Counted from the first letter of the stretch, positions 1-6,570 are shown. The stretch is DNA of 13,937 bases from Pseudomonadota bacterium (GCA_021809225.1 JAKBAL010000005.1:1-13937), one strand, 5' to 3'. Translations and numbers: made by a program. Notes: generated from the sequence alone by a model not told the origin.

Positions 1-52
1 ATAGAAAGTAAAATTCATTTTCAATTTTATAAAAGAGTTTAAAAGATAAACT

Positions 53-76
53 GTGCTCCTGAAAGGAGCACTTTTT
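53..76 (+). terminator. Rho-independent terminator hairpin
   Basis: A perfect 7-bp stem (53-59 GTGCTCC with 65-71 GGAGCAC) has a 5-nt loop and is followed by TTTTT at 72-76 on the plus strand. It would end a plus-strand transcript entering from the left edge. It also lies 11 bp past the stop of the minus-strand superoxide dismutase gene. On that strand the sequence after the stem is only moderately T-rich, so it may act in both directions. Confidence 0.65.
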
Positions 77-81
77 ATAAC

Positions 82-750
82 TCACTCACCCAAATTCTTA
101 TTAGCGAAATCCCAATTGACGAGATGATCCAGGAAAACCTCAACATAATTTTTTCGAAGGTTCTGGTAATCAAGATAGTAAGCATGTTCCCAAACGTCAC
201 AGGTCAGAAGAGCTTTTTGATCATGAATCATGGGCAAATCTGCATCTTTCAGGGGGATAATTTTTAACGTGTTATCTTTATCCATAACCAGCCAAACCCA
301 TCCACTTCCAAAAAGTTTTGTTCCCGTCTCGATAAATTGTTTTTTAAAATCTTCATAACTCCCAAATGTTTTTATAATTAAGTCAAGAATAGGGCCTGTG
401 GGTTTCCCCCCTCCCTTAGGCATCATGGATGACCAATAGAAAGTATGATTCCAGTTTTGGGCCGCATTATTGAAAACTGTTTTTAATTCTGGATCCACAG
501 AGCTCGTTTTGATGATTTCTTCGAGAGAAGTTGCTTTGAGTCCTTTTTCTTCCACCAGTTTATTCAAAGTATCAACATACCCTTGATGATGCTTCCCGTA
601 GTGGTAGTAAAGGGTCCGCTTAGAGATATAAGGTGCGAGTGCATCCTCCGAATAAGGAAGAGGAGGAAGAGTAAAGGGGGCGGCTACTGAAAAATGGGGG
701 CTAAGGAATATGGAGAAAAGGAACAGTAGGCGGATTATTATTCTTTTCAT
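82..750 (-). CDS. sodB: Exported Fe-type superoxide dismutase
   Basis: Superoxide dismutase of the Fe/Mn family, converting superoxide to oxygen and hydrogen peroxide. The 222-aa product has the full two-domain fold: an N-terminal hairpin domain with YYHYGKHH (about 48-55) and a C-terminal domain with DVWEHAYYLDY (185-195). The four metal ligands are visible as His50, His102 (in NWNHTFYW), Asp185 and His189. Gln98, just before NWNH, is the iron-type placement of the second-sphere glutamine, so iron is the likely metal. Unlike most cytosolic SodB proteins it begins with a signal peptide (MKRIIIRLLFLFSIFL, cleavage near residues 23-24 after SVAA), which puts it in the periplasm or outside the cell. 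The ATG at 750 is preceded by AGAGAGG at good spacing. A decayed cupin copy lies directly upstream. Exported Fe/Mn SODs are known from intracellular bacteria facing host oxidants; that role here is inferred. Confidence 0.96.
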   Translation of the reverse strand: MKRIIIRLLFLFSIFLSPHFSVAAPFTLPPLPYSEDALAPYISKRTLYYHYGKHHQGYVDTLNKLVEEKGLKATSLEEIIKTSSVDPELKTVFNNAAQNWNHTFYWSSMMPKGGGKPTGPILDLIIKTFGSYEDFKKQFIETGTKLFGSGWVWLVMDKDNTLKIIPLKDADLPMIHDQKALLTCDVWEHAYYLDYQNLRKNYVEVFLDHLVNWDFANKNLGE

Positions 751-811
751 TGGGACCTCTCTTAATATCCTGATTATTTATTTAAAGCATATAGGGAAAG
801 TAGAAAAGCCC

Positions 812-904
812 CTAAATCCATTCTTCCTGGGAAACGGTTCTTTCTCCGCCCTGGTCAACCCGTGTTGAAGGTCATGTTCTACACCTTTAAGAACGACGGC
901 GTAC
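812..904 (-). pseudogene. Decayed cupin gene remnant
   Basis: Remnant of a second copy of the cupin gene at 3600-3962, in the same orientation. Bases 811-868 match 3599-3655 with one substitution and one inserted base, giving the same C-terminus TVSQEEWI and stop. The inserted base shifts the frame. The copy then skips about 50 bp relative to the other copy and resumes at 869-904, where one frame reads YAVVLKGVEH, clearly the second cupin motif (CYVVPQGIEH in the other copy). Nothing recognisable remains further upstream. It cannot make a cupin. Confidence 0.8.
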
Positions 905-952
905 GTCTCTAACAAACTTGCAGACAAATACGTCCAGTATTGATCAAATTTG

Positions 953-981
953 TTGCGAATTTCGAAAACACTAACTATATT
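953..981 (+). promoter_or_regulatory. Predicted sigma-70 promoter of the repeat protein
   Basis: A -35 TTGCGA (953-958), an exact 17-bp spacer and a -10 TATATT (976-981) would start transcription near 988, about 35 bp before the ATG at 1023. The -10 matches the consensus at 5 of 6 positions and the -35 at 4 of 6. Confidence 0.5.
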
Positions 982-1022
982 AATGCTGTTATTGTTTTAC
1001 AAGTACTTATGGTGGTTATTAA

Positions 1023-3530
1023 ATGAAAATACTTTGCAACTCAAATAGAGTAAAATATTCGTTCTTTCTTGCTTTACGCTTAACGACGGCCATGGTGAGC
1101 ATATTTACTGCCTCACAGGGGTGGGCGATGGAGGAAGAAAGACGGTTAGAGGGCAGCCCTCCGTTCGGTAGGAAAAGGTCAACATTCAACTCAAATACAG
1201 CTGAAAATACCCCTGCCTATGAACAACTATTGGCCCTCATTTCAAAAAACAAGCAAGAAGATTTAACAGACGTGGCTATTCGCTTAGCAAAAGAGCTTCT
1301 TCCTAAAAATACTTCAATTGCTAAACTCAGTGAACATATGAATAAATTAGGGGAAGATAGTCGTAAAGAAAATTTTTTGATTATTGGATTACCCCTATTG
1401 GGGGTTGCTACCCCAACTTTTCCATTTGTTAAATATGAACAAACAATTAGAGCAATACCGAAATCCCAGAAGCCTGAATTTCTGAATAATATAGTGCGTG
1501 TCATGAGAGGAATTAAGAGTGACGCGCAGCGCATGACACTCCTTGGGGATATTAACGACATTAGTCGCTCTAAAAGAACAGAGTTACTTAAAATTGTGGC
1601 ACCCTTGCTAACAGAGCTTCCCTTTGATGAAGCCCTTACAATCTTTTGGCAACTGCAACGTCTTCCGGCAAATGAACGATTAGACTATAGGGATAGAATA
1701 GTACCAGCGATGAGAAGACTACCTGGCTTTGACACTTCTAAAGTATTCTCTGTAATTAAAAAGCTACCGCTAGGCGAGAGAGTCGAGTTTTTGACACTTT
1801 TAGAACCTTTGGTTGGAAGATTTTCTGATAGTGAAATTACGATGATCCTTAGAGAACTTACATCTATTTCAGCAAACAATCGATTGGAATATATAGAAAA
1901 AATAATGCCACAGGTGAGAGAAGTATCAAGCTTTAAAAATACTTCCATTGAACACGCTCTTGTTTTCAGTGAGATTGAGTCCTTGCCAGAAAATGAGAGA
2001 CTAGATGTCCTCAAAAAAGTCTTGCTTCTCAGAGAAGATGTTAGGATATGTCCTAAACTTATTTGCCTCTTACATATGATTTCGTCCGATTTTCGAATTC
2101 AGATGGTAGATTTGATTAAGACCGCTAGCAAAGAAGATCCAGAAACTTTTAACGCAGCACTTGAGGCGCTTCCGCAAAACGAAGTTCCAATTCTTAGTTT
2201 TGTATTCGCCAATAGTCCTACTCTTAAAGAGGCTACGATTAAAGAATGGAGTTCCGTCCTTTCATCTCCTGATGAAGACAAAGCGGAGCGTTTATCAGAT
2301 TTTATTATTGAAAATTTTATAAACTTTGGATTTTCCGACATCGATGAAATATATCAAGAAGCTCTTCGCGTCAGGATTCTCTTAGAATCGAGCACAGATC
2401 CTAAAAATCCTTATAATCTTCATAAGCGAGTATTGGAGAAACGCCAAGAACACGTGGATCTAGGCTCTCTCCATATGGTCAGGGAAATTATTGAGGGACA
2501 AGATTTAAGCCTCAATCCTTTCTATTTTAAGTCTCTTAGTCAAAAGACGCTCCGTGAAATTCCCATTGAGACATTACCAGACCTTACTCACACTTTTCTT
2601 GAGGATATGGTTGCTCATTTTGAGAAGCGTTTAACAGGTAACACCGCACTCCCTGATGAAATTATAAGCCGATTTGGCATACCTTTTAGTTCTCTTATGG
2701 CAGGTTCTTTGGGAAGTCAGTACTTAAAGAATTATCTTAATCTAGAAGGCTTAAAAAGTGTTTCTTTAAAAGCTGCAAAGTTCATTGCCATTTTGGCATA
2801 TGTTGAATCTTTGGATGAAAAGAAAGAAGGAGGGAAAGGAAAGGAAAAAGAGAAAGAAGAAACCGTTTCTCAAGGATCCGAACTCTCTGCCACTGAGGAT
2901 GCATTTTTGCGGATGCTCTCTAATATTGCAGAGTGCACGACCGGTAAAGATGAAGGGATTCACTTTTCCTATTCTTATCTTGAAGATAAACATAAGTTAA
3001 AAGCGGTTACGATTGAACAAGATCCTCTCCAAAATTTTATCGATAGGATACTAACTACATCCGTCGAAGGCATGCTTTCAGGAACCAACAACCTGATGAA
3101 AGAATTGATTGGAATGAAGCCAACGGAAGAAGTTCAGCGAGTGGTCGAAAATGAGGTTATCCAAGCTGTTCATCAAACGCGTTTTCTTAAGAATACCATC
3201 GGTCAAGAGATAGGGCTTGGCGATACGGTTGAGTTTGATAATTACAGCCAATTGCTATATCAAGACTTAATAGATCGTTCGAAATATGAGATGATGCAAT
3301 CGTTTTATAGACATTTTCGCCCCCTGATGGTTATCGATGCGCTAGAAAAAGGGATCAATAAAGTTTTGAAGGAGAAAGATTCCGACATAACCTTTATGAC
3401 CTTGAGTGAGAACATACCCGAAGGACAGCGGAAAGAAGCTTTTGACTTTGATACAGAAACAGAAGAAATATCGATGACGACTGTTGGCGTCATTTCTTTG
3501 CTCAAGCATTTTGGTGTTTTGCAACAATAA
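1023..3530 (+). CDS. Secreted helical-repeat protein, function unknown
   Basis: An 835-aa protein that I do not recognise as a named family. It starts with a signal peptide: hydrophobic core about residues 13-31, plausible cleavage after GWA at 35. From about residue 106 to 380 it is made of some seven or eight degenerate repeats of 34-39 residues. The consensus is roughly LPxxERLxxLxxIxPxx, then a variable helix ending VFxxI; clear copies begin near 143, 212, 246, 280 and 319. The pattern suggests a helix-turn-helix solenoid (HEAT/TPR-like shape). A Lys/Glu/Gly-rich low-complexity linker lies at about 594-612, and the C-terminal third is helical without recognisable motifs. No catalytic residues are evident. 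It stands alone on the plus strand between minus-strand genes, with its own promoter and terminator. A GGTGG serves as a weak ribosome site. The scaffold suggests a protein-binding surface, secreted or effector protein; this is inference. Confidence 0.9.
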   Translation: MKILCNSNRVKYSFFLALRLTTAMVSIFTASQGWAMEEERRLEGSPPFGRKRSTFNSNTAENTPAYEQLLALISKNKQEDLTDVAIRLAKELLPKNTSIAKLSEHMNKLGEDSRKENFLIIGLPLLGVATPTFPFVKYEQTIRAIPKSQKPEFLNNIVRVMRGIKSDAQRMTLLGDINDISRSKRTELLKIVAPLLTELPFDEALTIFWQLQRLPANERLDYRDRIVPAMRRLPGFDTSKVFSVIKKLPLGERVEFLTLLEPLVGRFSDSEITMILRELTSISANNRLEYIEKIMPQVREVSSFKNTSIEHALVFSEIESLPENERLDVLKKVLLLREDVRICPKLICLLHMISSDFRIQMVDLIKTASKEDPETFNAALEALPQNEVPILSFVFANSPTLKEATIKEWSSVLSSPDEDKAERLSDFIIENFINFGFSDIDEIYQEALRVRILLESSTDPKNPYNLHKRVLEKRQEHVDLGSLHMVREIIEGQDLSLNPFYFKSLSQKTLREIPIETLPDLTHTFLEDMVAHFEKRLTGNTALPDEIISRFGIPFSSLMAGSLGSQYLKNYLNLEGLKSVSLKAAKFIAILAYVESLDEKKEGGKGKEKEKEETVSQGSELSATEDAFLRMLSNIAECTTGKDEGIHFSYSYLEDKHKLKAVTIEQDPLQNFIDRILTTSVEGMLSGTNNLMKELIGMKPTEEVQRVVENEVIQAVHQTRFLKNTIGQEIGLGDTVEFDNYSQLLYQDLIDRSKYEMMQSFYRHFRPLMVIDALEKGINKVLKEKDSDITFMTLSENIPEGQRKEAFDFDTETEEISMTTVGVISLLKHFGVLQQ

Positions 3531-3534
3531 AGAT

Positions 3535-3572
3535 ATATCTAGCCCCCTGAAAATCGGGGGGCGGTATATTTC
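3535..3572 (+). terminator. Terminator hairpin after the repeat protein
   Basis: A GC-rich stem (3542-3547 GCCCCC with 3557-3562 GGGGGC) is extended by an outer ATAT/ATAT pairing (3535-3538 with 3566-3569) across a small internal loop, then a short T-rich run. It begins 5 bp after the stop of the repeat protein and lies 28 bp beyond the end of the convergent cupin, so it may serve both. Confidence 0.6.
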
Positions 3573-3599
3573 AATATAGAGCAATATGATAGAAAATAC

Positions 3600-3962
3600 C
3601 TAAATCCACTCTTCCTGGGAAACGGTTCTTTCTCCGCCCTGGTCACCCGTGTTGAGAGTTCCGGCTTTTTCTATCAGAAGAATGTGAACCTCCTCATCGG
3701 CTACAGGTTTATGTTCAATGCCTTGGGGAACGACGTAACATTCTCCTGGATTAAGCTCGATCTCCCCATCCCGAAACAGAATTTTTAGCTTGCCTGAAAT
3801 AATAATAAATACTTCATCGACATCTGAATGTGAGTGCCAAACAAATTCACCCTTCATTTTTGCAGCTTTAAGATAATAACCATCAAACTAAGCAAGAATT
3901 TTGGGTGTCCATAGTTCGGAAAATTTTTGAAATTTTTCTTGGAAGTTGATGGTCTTCTTCAT
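3600..3962 (-). pseudogene. Cupin-domain protein interrupted by an amber codon
   Basis: Small single-domain cupin of the type MKKTINFQEKFQKFSELW...EEWI. Read from the ATG at 3962, it is in one frame over 120 codons except for a TAG at codon 25 (3890-3888). There the family normally carries a sense codon; CAG or GAG to TAG is a single change. The 3962 start has a strong ribosome site (GAGGGGAG). After the stop both cupin motifs are intact: HSHSDVDE with a Gly at the expected spacing (His43, His45, Glu50) and GECYVVPQGIEH. The metal site could therefore fold if the amber were read through or if translation restarted at the ATG at 3857, but that ATG has no ribosome site. Most likely this is a recent nonsense pseudogene. 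Cupins of this group are usually annotated without a defined substrate. Confidence 0.85.
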
Positions 3963-4024
3963 GGGTTGTTTCTCCCCTCTTACAAACACGTATTATTTAC
4001 ATCTAACCGTCCTTTTTAGGTAAC

Positions 4025-4068
4025 TTACTCGTCGATGGGTGGACGAGTAAATTATCTTTTTAGATAAT
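4025..4068. repeat. Two adjacent perfect palindromes
   Basis: Two abutting inverted repeats lie in the 140 bp between the cupin start and the rhodanese stop. The first has 9-bp arms TTACTCGTC / GACGAGTAA (4025-4033, 4042-4050) around 8 nt. The second has 7-bp arms ATTATCT / AGATAAT (4051-4057, 4062-4068) around TTTT. Neither is followed by a T tract in the direction of the rhodanese transcript, so they are not typical terminators for it. They may be RNA 3'-end hairpins or a binding site upstream of the cupin. Confidence 0.6.
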
Positions 4069-4102
4069 AATTCAAAAAGGAATTTTATTATTCTATTTAA
4101 TT

Positions 4103-4588
4103 CTACTTCACAATAGGATAATTATTCTTTTTCCATTCTTCAAATCCACCAATAACGATCTTTGTAGGATAGCCGTGAGACGTGAATTGATACGCAGCTT
4201 TTTGAGGTGCATCGCATAGAGAGTGATAAAAATAGACATAATTAAAGCCATCTTTTCTTAAGCCAGGAAATTGGGTCTCATTCCCTTCGAATTTATGATA
4301 CTCATCAAATGGCAAATTGATTGCTCCGGGAATATGTCCCTCCGCAAAATCTTTTGCTCGGCGAATATCGACAATCGTTACATTTTTTACTCTCCCCTCA
4401 ACAACGGCCTTAACGCCACTCGGGTTCGTATTGAAATTTATTTCATTTTTAAAATATTCAGCAGCTTTTTTTGTATCCTGAATTTCAGTATTTGAGCTAG
4501 AGCTTTGGGGAACATTTTCGCAAAATGCTGAAGGCGTTCCGCCCAGGAATATCCCTACAATTAACAGAAGCGTGAAATTTCTACACAT
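4103..4588 (-). CDS. Exported rhodanese-like sulfurtransferase domain protein
   Basis: A 161-aa protein with an N-terminal signal peptide (core LLLIVGIFLGG, cleavage around 21-23) and one rhodanese domain (about 55-158). Visible landmarks are VDIRRAKDFAEGHIPGAINL (73-92, the family CH2A-like segment), the catalytic Cys125 in YHSLCDAPQKAA, and the closing IGGFEEWKKNNYP. The six-residue active-site loop after the cysteine lacks the usual basic Arg, having Lys130 instead. Cys125 is consistent with persulfide transfer or a redox role in the periplasm. The Cys at residue 23 is preceded by SAF and is not a convincing lipobox. The ATG at 4588 has GGGAGGA at good spacing. It lies 126 bp downstream of the MoaB-like gene on the same strand. 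The physiological sulfur donor and acceptor cannot be told from sequence. Confidence 0.92.
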   Translation of the reverse strand: MCRNFTLLLIVGIFLGGTPSAFCENVPQSSSSNTEIQDTKKAAEYFKNEINFNTNPSGVKAVVEGRVKNVTIVDIRRAKDFAEGHIPGAINLPFDEYHKFEGNETQFPGLRKDGFNYVYFYHSLCDAPQKAAYQFTSHGYPTKIVIGGFEEWKKNNYPIVK

Positions 4589-4677
4589 AAAATTATTCCT
4601 CCCAGCCTGATTGACTATTTAGTTTAAGTCAAAGTCGAGAACCTTTCAAGGATCAGAACACCTTTACAATCTGGTAG

Positions 4678-4700
4678 AGGAGCCAGTTGCCTGAGCTCCC
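4678..4700 (-). terminator. Hairpin after the MoaB-like gene
   Basis: On the minus strand a GGGAGC/GCTCCT stem and an inner CAG/CTG stem close on a GCAA tetraloop, starting about 15 bp after the MoaB-like stop. There is no T tract after it, so it is a weak terminator or an RNA 3'-end stabiliser. Confidence 0.3.
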
Positions 4701-4714
4701 CCAGAAAGTCTCAC

Positions 4715-5317
4715 TTATCTCTCTTTTTTTAGTTGCCCTAAAAGTGTTGGTAACCCAGGGATAATTAACTCCGAGACAGCAAGCCGTGTAGCATCAGGAG
4801 ATCCAGGAACGGCGAAAATAATCTTATTTTTTGCAACTACCGCTTTTGCGCGAGTGTCTATCGAAAGAAGACCTAATTCATTTTTGTGATTTTTCCATCG
4901 CTCAAAGGTTATGGCTCGAAAATGTTCGCCATACCCCGGTAAGTCTTTTTCAGTTACTTCTTCCATAGCTTCTATCGTTACGTCATGAGGGGAAATACCT
5001 GTCCCTCCTATACAAAGAATGGCATCAATGTCCTTTGTGTTAAGCATTTTTTGCAACTGATCTTTTACCTCAAGATTCTTAACGACAGAGACATCTGTAA
5101 CGTCAAAGCCAGCTTTCTTAAGGAGCTTAGCGGCCAATTCTCCGCTTCCGGCTCGCAATGAATCAGAACCCACAATAATACCTACTTTACATCGTAAGCT
5201 TAGGGCTTGTTGACGTCTTTCAAGGATACCTGCGGATTGGTCTTTAAGGGTATATTCTTTGGCGGCTATGTCCTGAATTATCCCTAAAAAGCAAAATAGC
5301 CCCAGAATAAGTTTCAT
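4715..5317 (-). CDS. MoaB/MogA-family molybdopterin-binding domain protein, apparently exported
   Basis: A 200-aa protein with the MoCF-biosynthesis (MoaB/MogA) fold, whose members bind molybdopterin and adenylylate it. The hallmark GGTGISPHDVT (104-114) and the C-terminal PGSPDA (171-176) are present, with ELGLLSIDTRAK between them. It ends in the usual ELIIPGLPTLLGQ helix. The ATG at 5317 is chosen because it has a strong GGGAG site 7 bp upstream and opens a signal peptide (MKLILGLFCFLGIIQDIAA, cleavage near 19). A longer in-frame start at 5374 would bury that peptide. Cofactor synthesis is cytosolic, so a signal peptide on this fold is odd, and the protein may have another role or be a retargeted paralogue. 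No other molybdenum-cofactor gene is present in the window. The family call is firm; location and function are inferred. Confidence 0.88.
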   Translation of the reverse strand: MKLILGLFCFLGIIQDIAAKEYTLKDQSAGILERRQQALSLRCKVGIIVGSDSLRAGSGELAAKLLKKAGFDVTDVSVVKNLEVKDQLQKMLNTKDIDAILCIGGTGISPHDVTIEAMEEVTEKDLPGYGEHFRAITFERWKNHKNELGLLSIDTRAKAVVAKNKIIFAVPGSPDATRLAVSELIIPGLPTLLGQLKKER

Positions 5318-5409
5318 CTTTTTCTCCCTGCACATACTCTTTAGAAGAGTAGTAGACCTATCTTTGTGAGTCAATAGTTCCCATGCATTGTTGATTGTTT
5401 TCTATATAC

Positions 5410-5455
5410 GGGGCAAATGGTTGGGGCACATTCAGGGCAATTTAGACACATTCTC
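5410..5455. repeat. Clustered GGGGCA-type short repeats
   Basis: GGGGCA at 5410-5415 and again at 5423-5428, then GGGCAA at 5435-5440 and GACACATTC just after, in an otherwise AT-rich gap upstream of the MoaB-like gene. On the minus strand this reads as repeated TGCCC blocks beginning TGTCTAAATTGCCC. Such arrays occur at insertion-sequence ends, but no transposase or matching partner end is present here. It could also be a regulator site. Confidence 0.3.
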
Positions 5456-5480
5456 TAAAAGATTTATGTTTAGCTCAAGA

Positions 5481-5505
5481 GACTCCCTCGACGGCTGAGG
5501 GAGTC
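5481..5505 (-). terminator. Strong hairpin after the small ORF
   Basis: A perfect 9-bp stem (5481-5489 GACTCCCTC with 5497-5505 GAGGGAGTC) with a 7-nt loop begins 20 bp past the stop of the 60-codon minus-strand ORF. The T run that follows on the minus strand is poor, so termination strength is uncertain. Confidence 0.5.
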
Positions 5506-5524
5506 AGAAAATTGAATTTGTCGT

Positions 5525-5707
5525 TTAGTACTCTTCTAAAGGGGGGAGGTCTTCTTCCTTGGCCCCGTTCTCACTTTCTTTTTCTTTTTCTTTTCCTAAA
5601 GATGTGGTTGAGGCGTTTTCTTCTTTCTCTCCAGCATTAAGGTTATTTTTTGAAGAGTTTGGAAAAGCAAAAAACGCAGAAAACATAATAAGTTTGGTGA
5701 AATGCAA
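5525..5707 (-). CDS. Hypothetical small Lys/Glu-rich secreted peptide
   Basis: A 60-codon ORF beginning with TTG (5707), or at an internal ATG at codon 8 (5686). Neither has a clear ribosome site, and an in-frame stop lies 18 bp upstream of the TTG. The N-terminus is hydrophobic (KLIMFSAFFAF), like a short signal or membrane segment. The rest is highly charged (GKEKEKESENGAKEEDLPPLEEY). I do not recognise it. Support comes from the signal-like start, the hairpin right after the stop, and a charge pattern similar to the low-complexity linker in the 835-aa secreted protein. It may instead be a decayed gene end. Confidence 0.35.
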   Translation of the reverse strand: MHFTKLIMFSAFFAFPNSSKNNLNAGEKEENASTTSLGKEKEKESENGAKEEDLPPLEEY

Positions 5708-5832
5708 AATAAATAATTCTTTTTATTATTTCAATCTTAAAATTATAATTTACTAATGTACTATGTAGAAACAAATGAAAATACATAAAATTCAACTTAT
5801 AAAAAATTTAGATTGTAGTCCTCCGTGCATAC

Positions 5833-6426
5833 TTATGAAAAAGCTAAATAAAGTCCCTCAATGATCATCTCTAAGAATCTCTGTTTATTTTTAGGGCCAT
5901 CTAGACCTTGAAAAAAATCCGGTTGCTCCATAAAAGGAAGTGAAGCTGTTTTCATGATTACATAACTTACCATTTCTGGATCGAGGTCCGGACGGATCTG
6001 GCCGCGACGTTGAAATTCTCTTATTTGAGGAGCGAGCGTATTCAATTTTTCATTCTTAACCCCCTTAATTTTTTCCTTTTTATTTTCAAGGCGTTGCCAT
6101 AACATGAGCCGTGCGATGGCTGGATTTTTGTCATAAAATTCAAAACGCAAAGTGACAAGACTTTCCAAAAACTTTTTAAAAGAATCCATGGGGAAATCGA
6201 GCTGGGTGATGTCTTTTCCTGAGTGAGTTTCAAGTAAATTAGTCTTTACAGCTTTCCACAACGCTTCCTTGCTTCCAAAATGGTGGTAAATGAGGCTCTT
6301 ATGAATCTTTGCCTTACCTGCAATGTCATTAATAGAGGAGCCGTCAAATCCTTTAGCCATAAAAACCTGTTCCGACGCACGTAGAATTTTTTCAGCAGTT
6401 GCGTGTTCGGATTTTTTCTTTTCCAT
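5833..6426 (-). CDS. TetR/AcrR-family transcriptional repressor
   Basis: A 197-aa TetR-family regulator. The N-terminal helix-turn-helix is plain: ILRASEQVFMAKGFDGSSIN followed by DIAGKAKIHKSLIYHHFGSKEAL (about 14-56). It has the family's typical YHHFGSKEAL and a longer all-helical C-terminal ligand or dimer domain (about 70-195) of unknown ligand. The ATG at 6426 is preceded by AAGGAG at ideal spacing; an in-frame ATG 33 bp upstream (6459) has no such site. It is divergent from two SnoaL-like genes, and the gap between them holds two near-identical palindromes that fit TetR operators. The first overlaps this gene's own -35 region, so autoregulation is expected. The ligand cannot be read from sequence. 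Confidence 0.95.
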   Translation of the reverse strand: MEKKKSEHATAEKILRASEQVFMAKGFDGSSINDIAGKAKIHKSLIYHHFGSKEALWKAVKTNLLETHSGKDITQLDFPMDSFKKFLESLVTLRFEFYDKNPAIARLMLWQRLENKKEKIKGVKNEKLNTLAPQIREFQRRGQIRPDLDPEMVSYVIMKTASLPFMEQPDFFQGLDGPKNKQRFLEMIIEGLYLAFS

Positions 6427-6450
6427 AAAATTCTCCTTCCATTTGAAAGC

Positions 6451-6478
6451 AGTATACACAAATTGAACGTTCGTTCAA
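6451..6478 (-). promoter_or_regulatory. Promoter of the TetR-family gene
   Basis: On the minus strand, -35 TTGAAC (6478-6473) and -10 TATACT (6456-6451) are separated by 16 bp. The -35 and part of the spacer lie inside operator 1, which fits self-repression. Confidence 0.5.
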
Positions 6479-6480
6479 TT
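6461..6480. promoter_or_regulatory. TetR operator 1
   Basis: Inverted repeat with 9-bp arms AATTGAACG / CGTTCAATT around TT. It overlaps the -35 region of the minus-strand TetR promoter and lies just upstream of the -35 of the plus-strand promoter. Its size and arm sequence are typical of TetR/AcrR operators. Confidence 0.8.
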
Positions 6481-6486
6481 TTTTTG

Positions 6487-6515
6487 TTGACCTCCAGTTT
6501 TGATAGAGATATATC
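6487..6515 (+). promoter_or_regulatory. Promoter of the SnoaL-like operon
   Basis: A -35 TTGACC (6487-6492), a 17-bp spacer and a -10 TATATC (6510-6515). The start site would fall near 6522, at the edge of operator 2, so bound repressor would block transcription. Confidence 0.65.
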
Positions 6516-6524
6516 TTAACAAGA

Positions 6525-6542
6525 ATTGAACGAACGTTCAAT
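6525..6542. promoter_or_regulatory. TetR operator 2
   Basis: Inverted repeat with 8-bp arms ATTGAACG / CGTTCAAT around AA. It is the same half-site as operator 1, lying over the predicted start site of the SnoaL-like operon and 29 bp before its ATG. Confidence 0.8.
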
Positions 6543-6570
6543 CAATAATGAAACTGAAAGGAAAATTGAG

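Noticed and set aside
4483..4588. Rhodanese-like protein as a lipoprotein (Cys23)
   Set aside because: The residues before the cysteine (S-A-F) do not fit a lipobox; ordinary signal peptidase cleavage is more likely.
5318..5374. Longer start for the MoaB-like protein
   Set aside because: The extension is charged, has no ribosome site, and would bury a well-formed signal peptide that directly follows a GGGAG-ATG start.
6526..6570. Earlier start for the exported SnoaL-like protein
   Set aside because: It lies within operator 2 and at the predicted transcription start. The ATG at 6571 has a ribosome site and opens the signal peptide.
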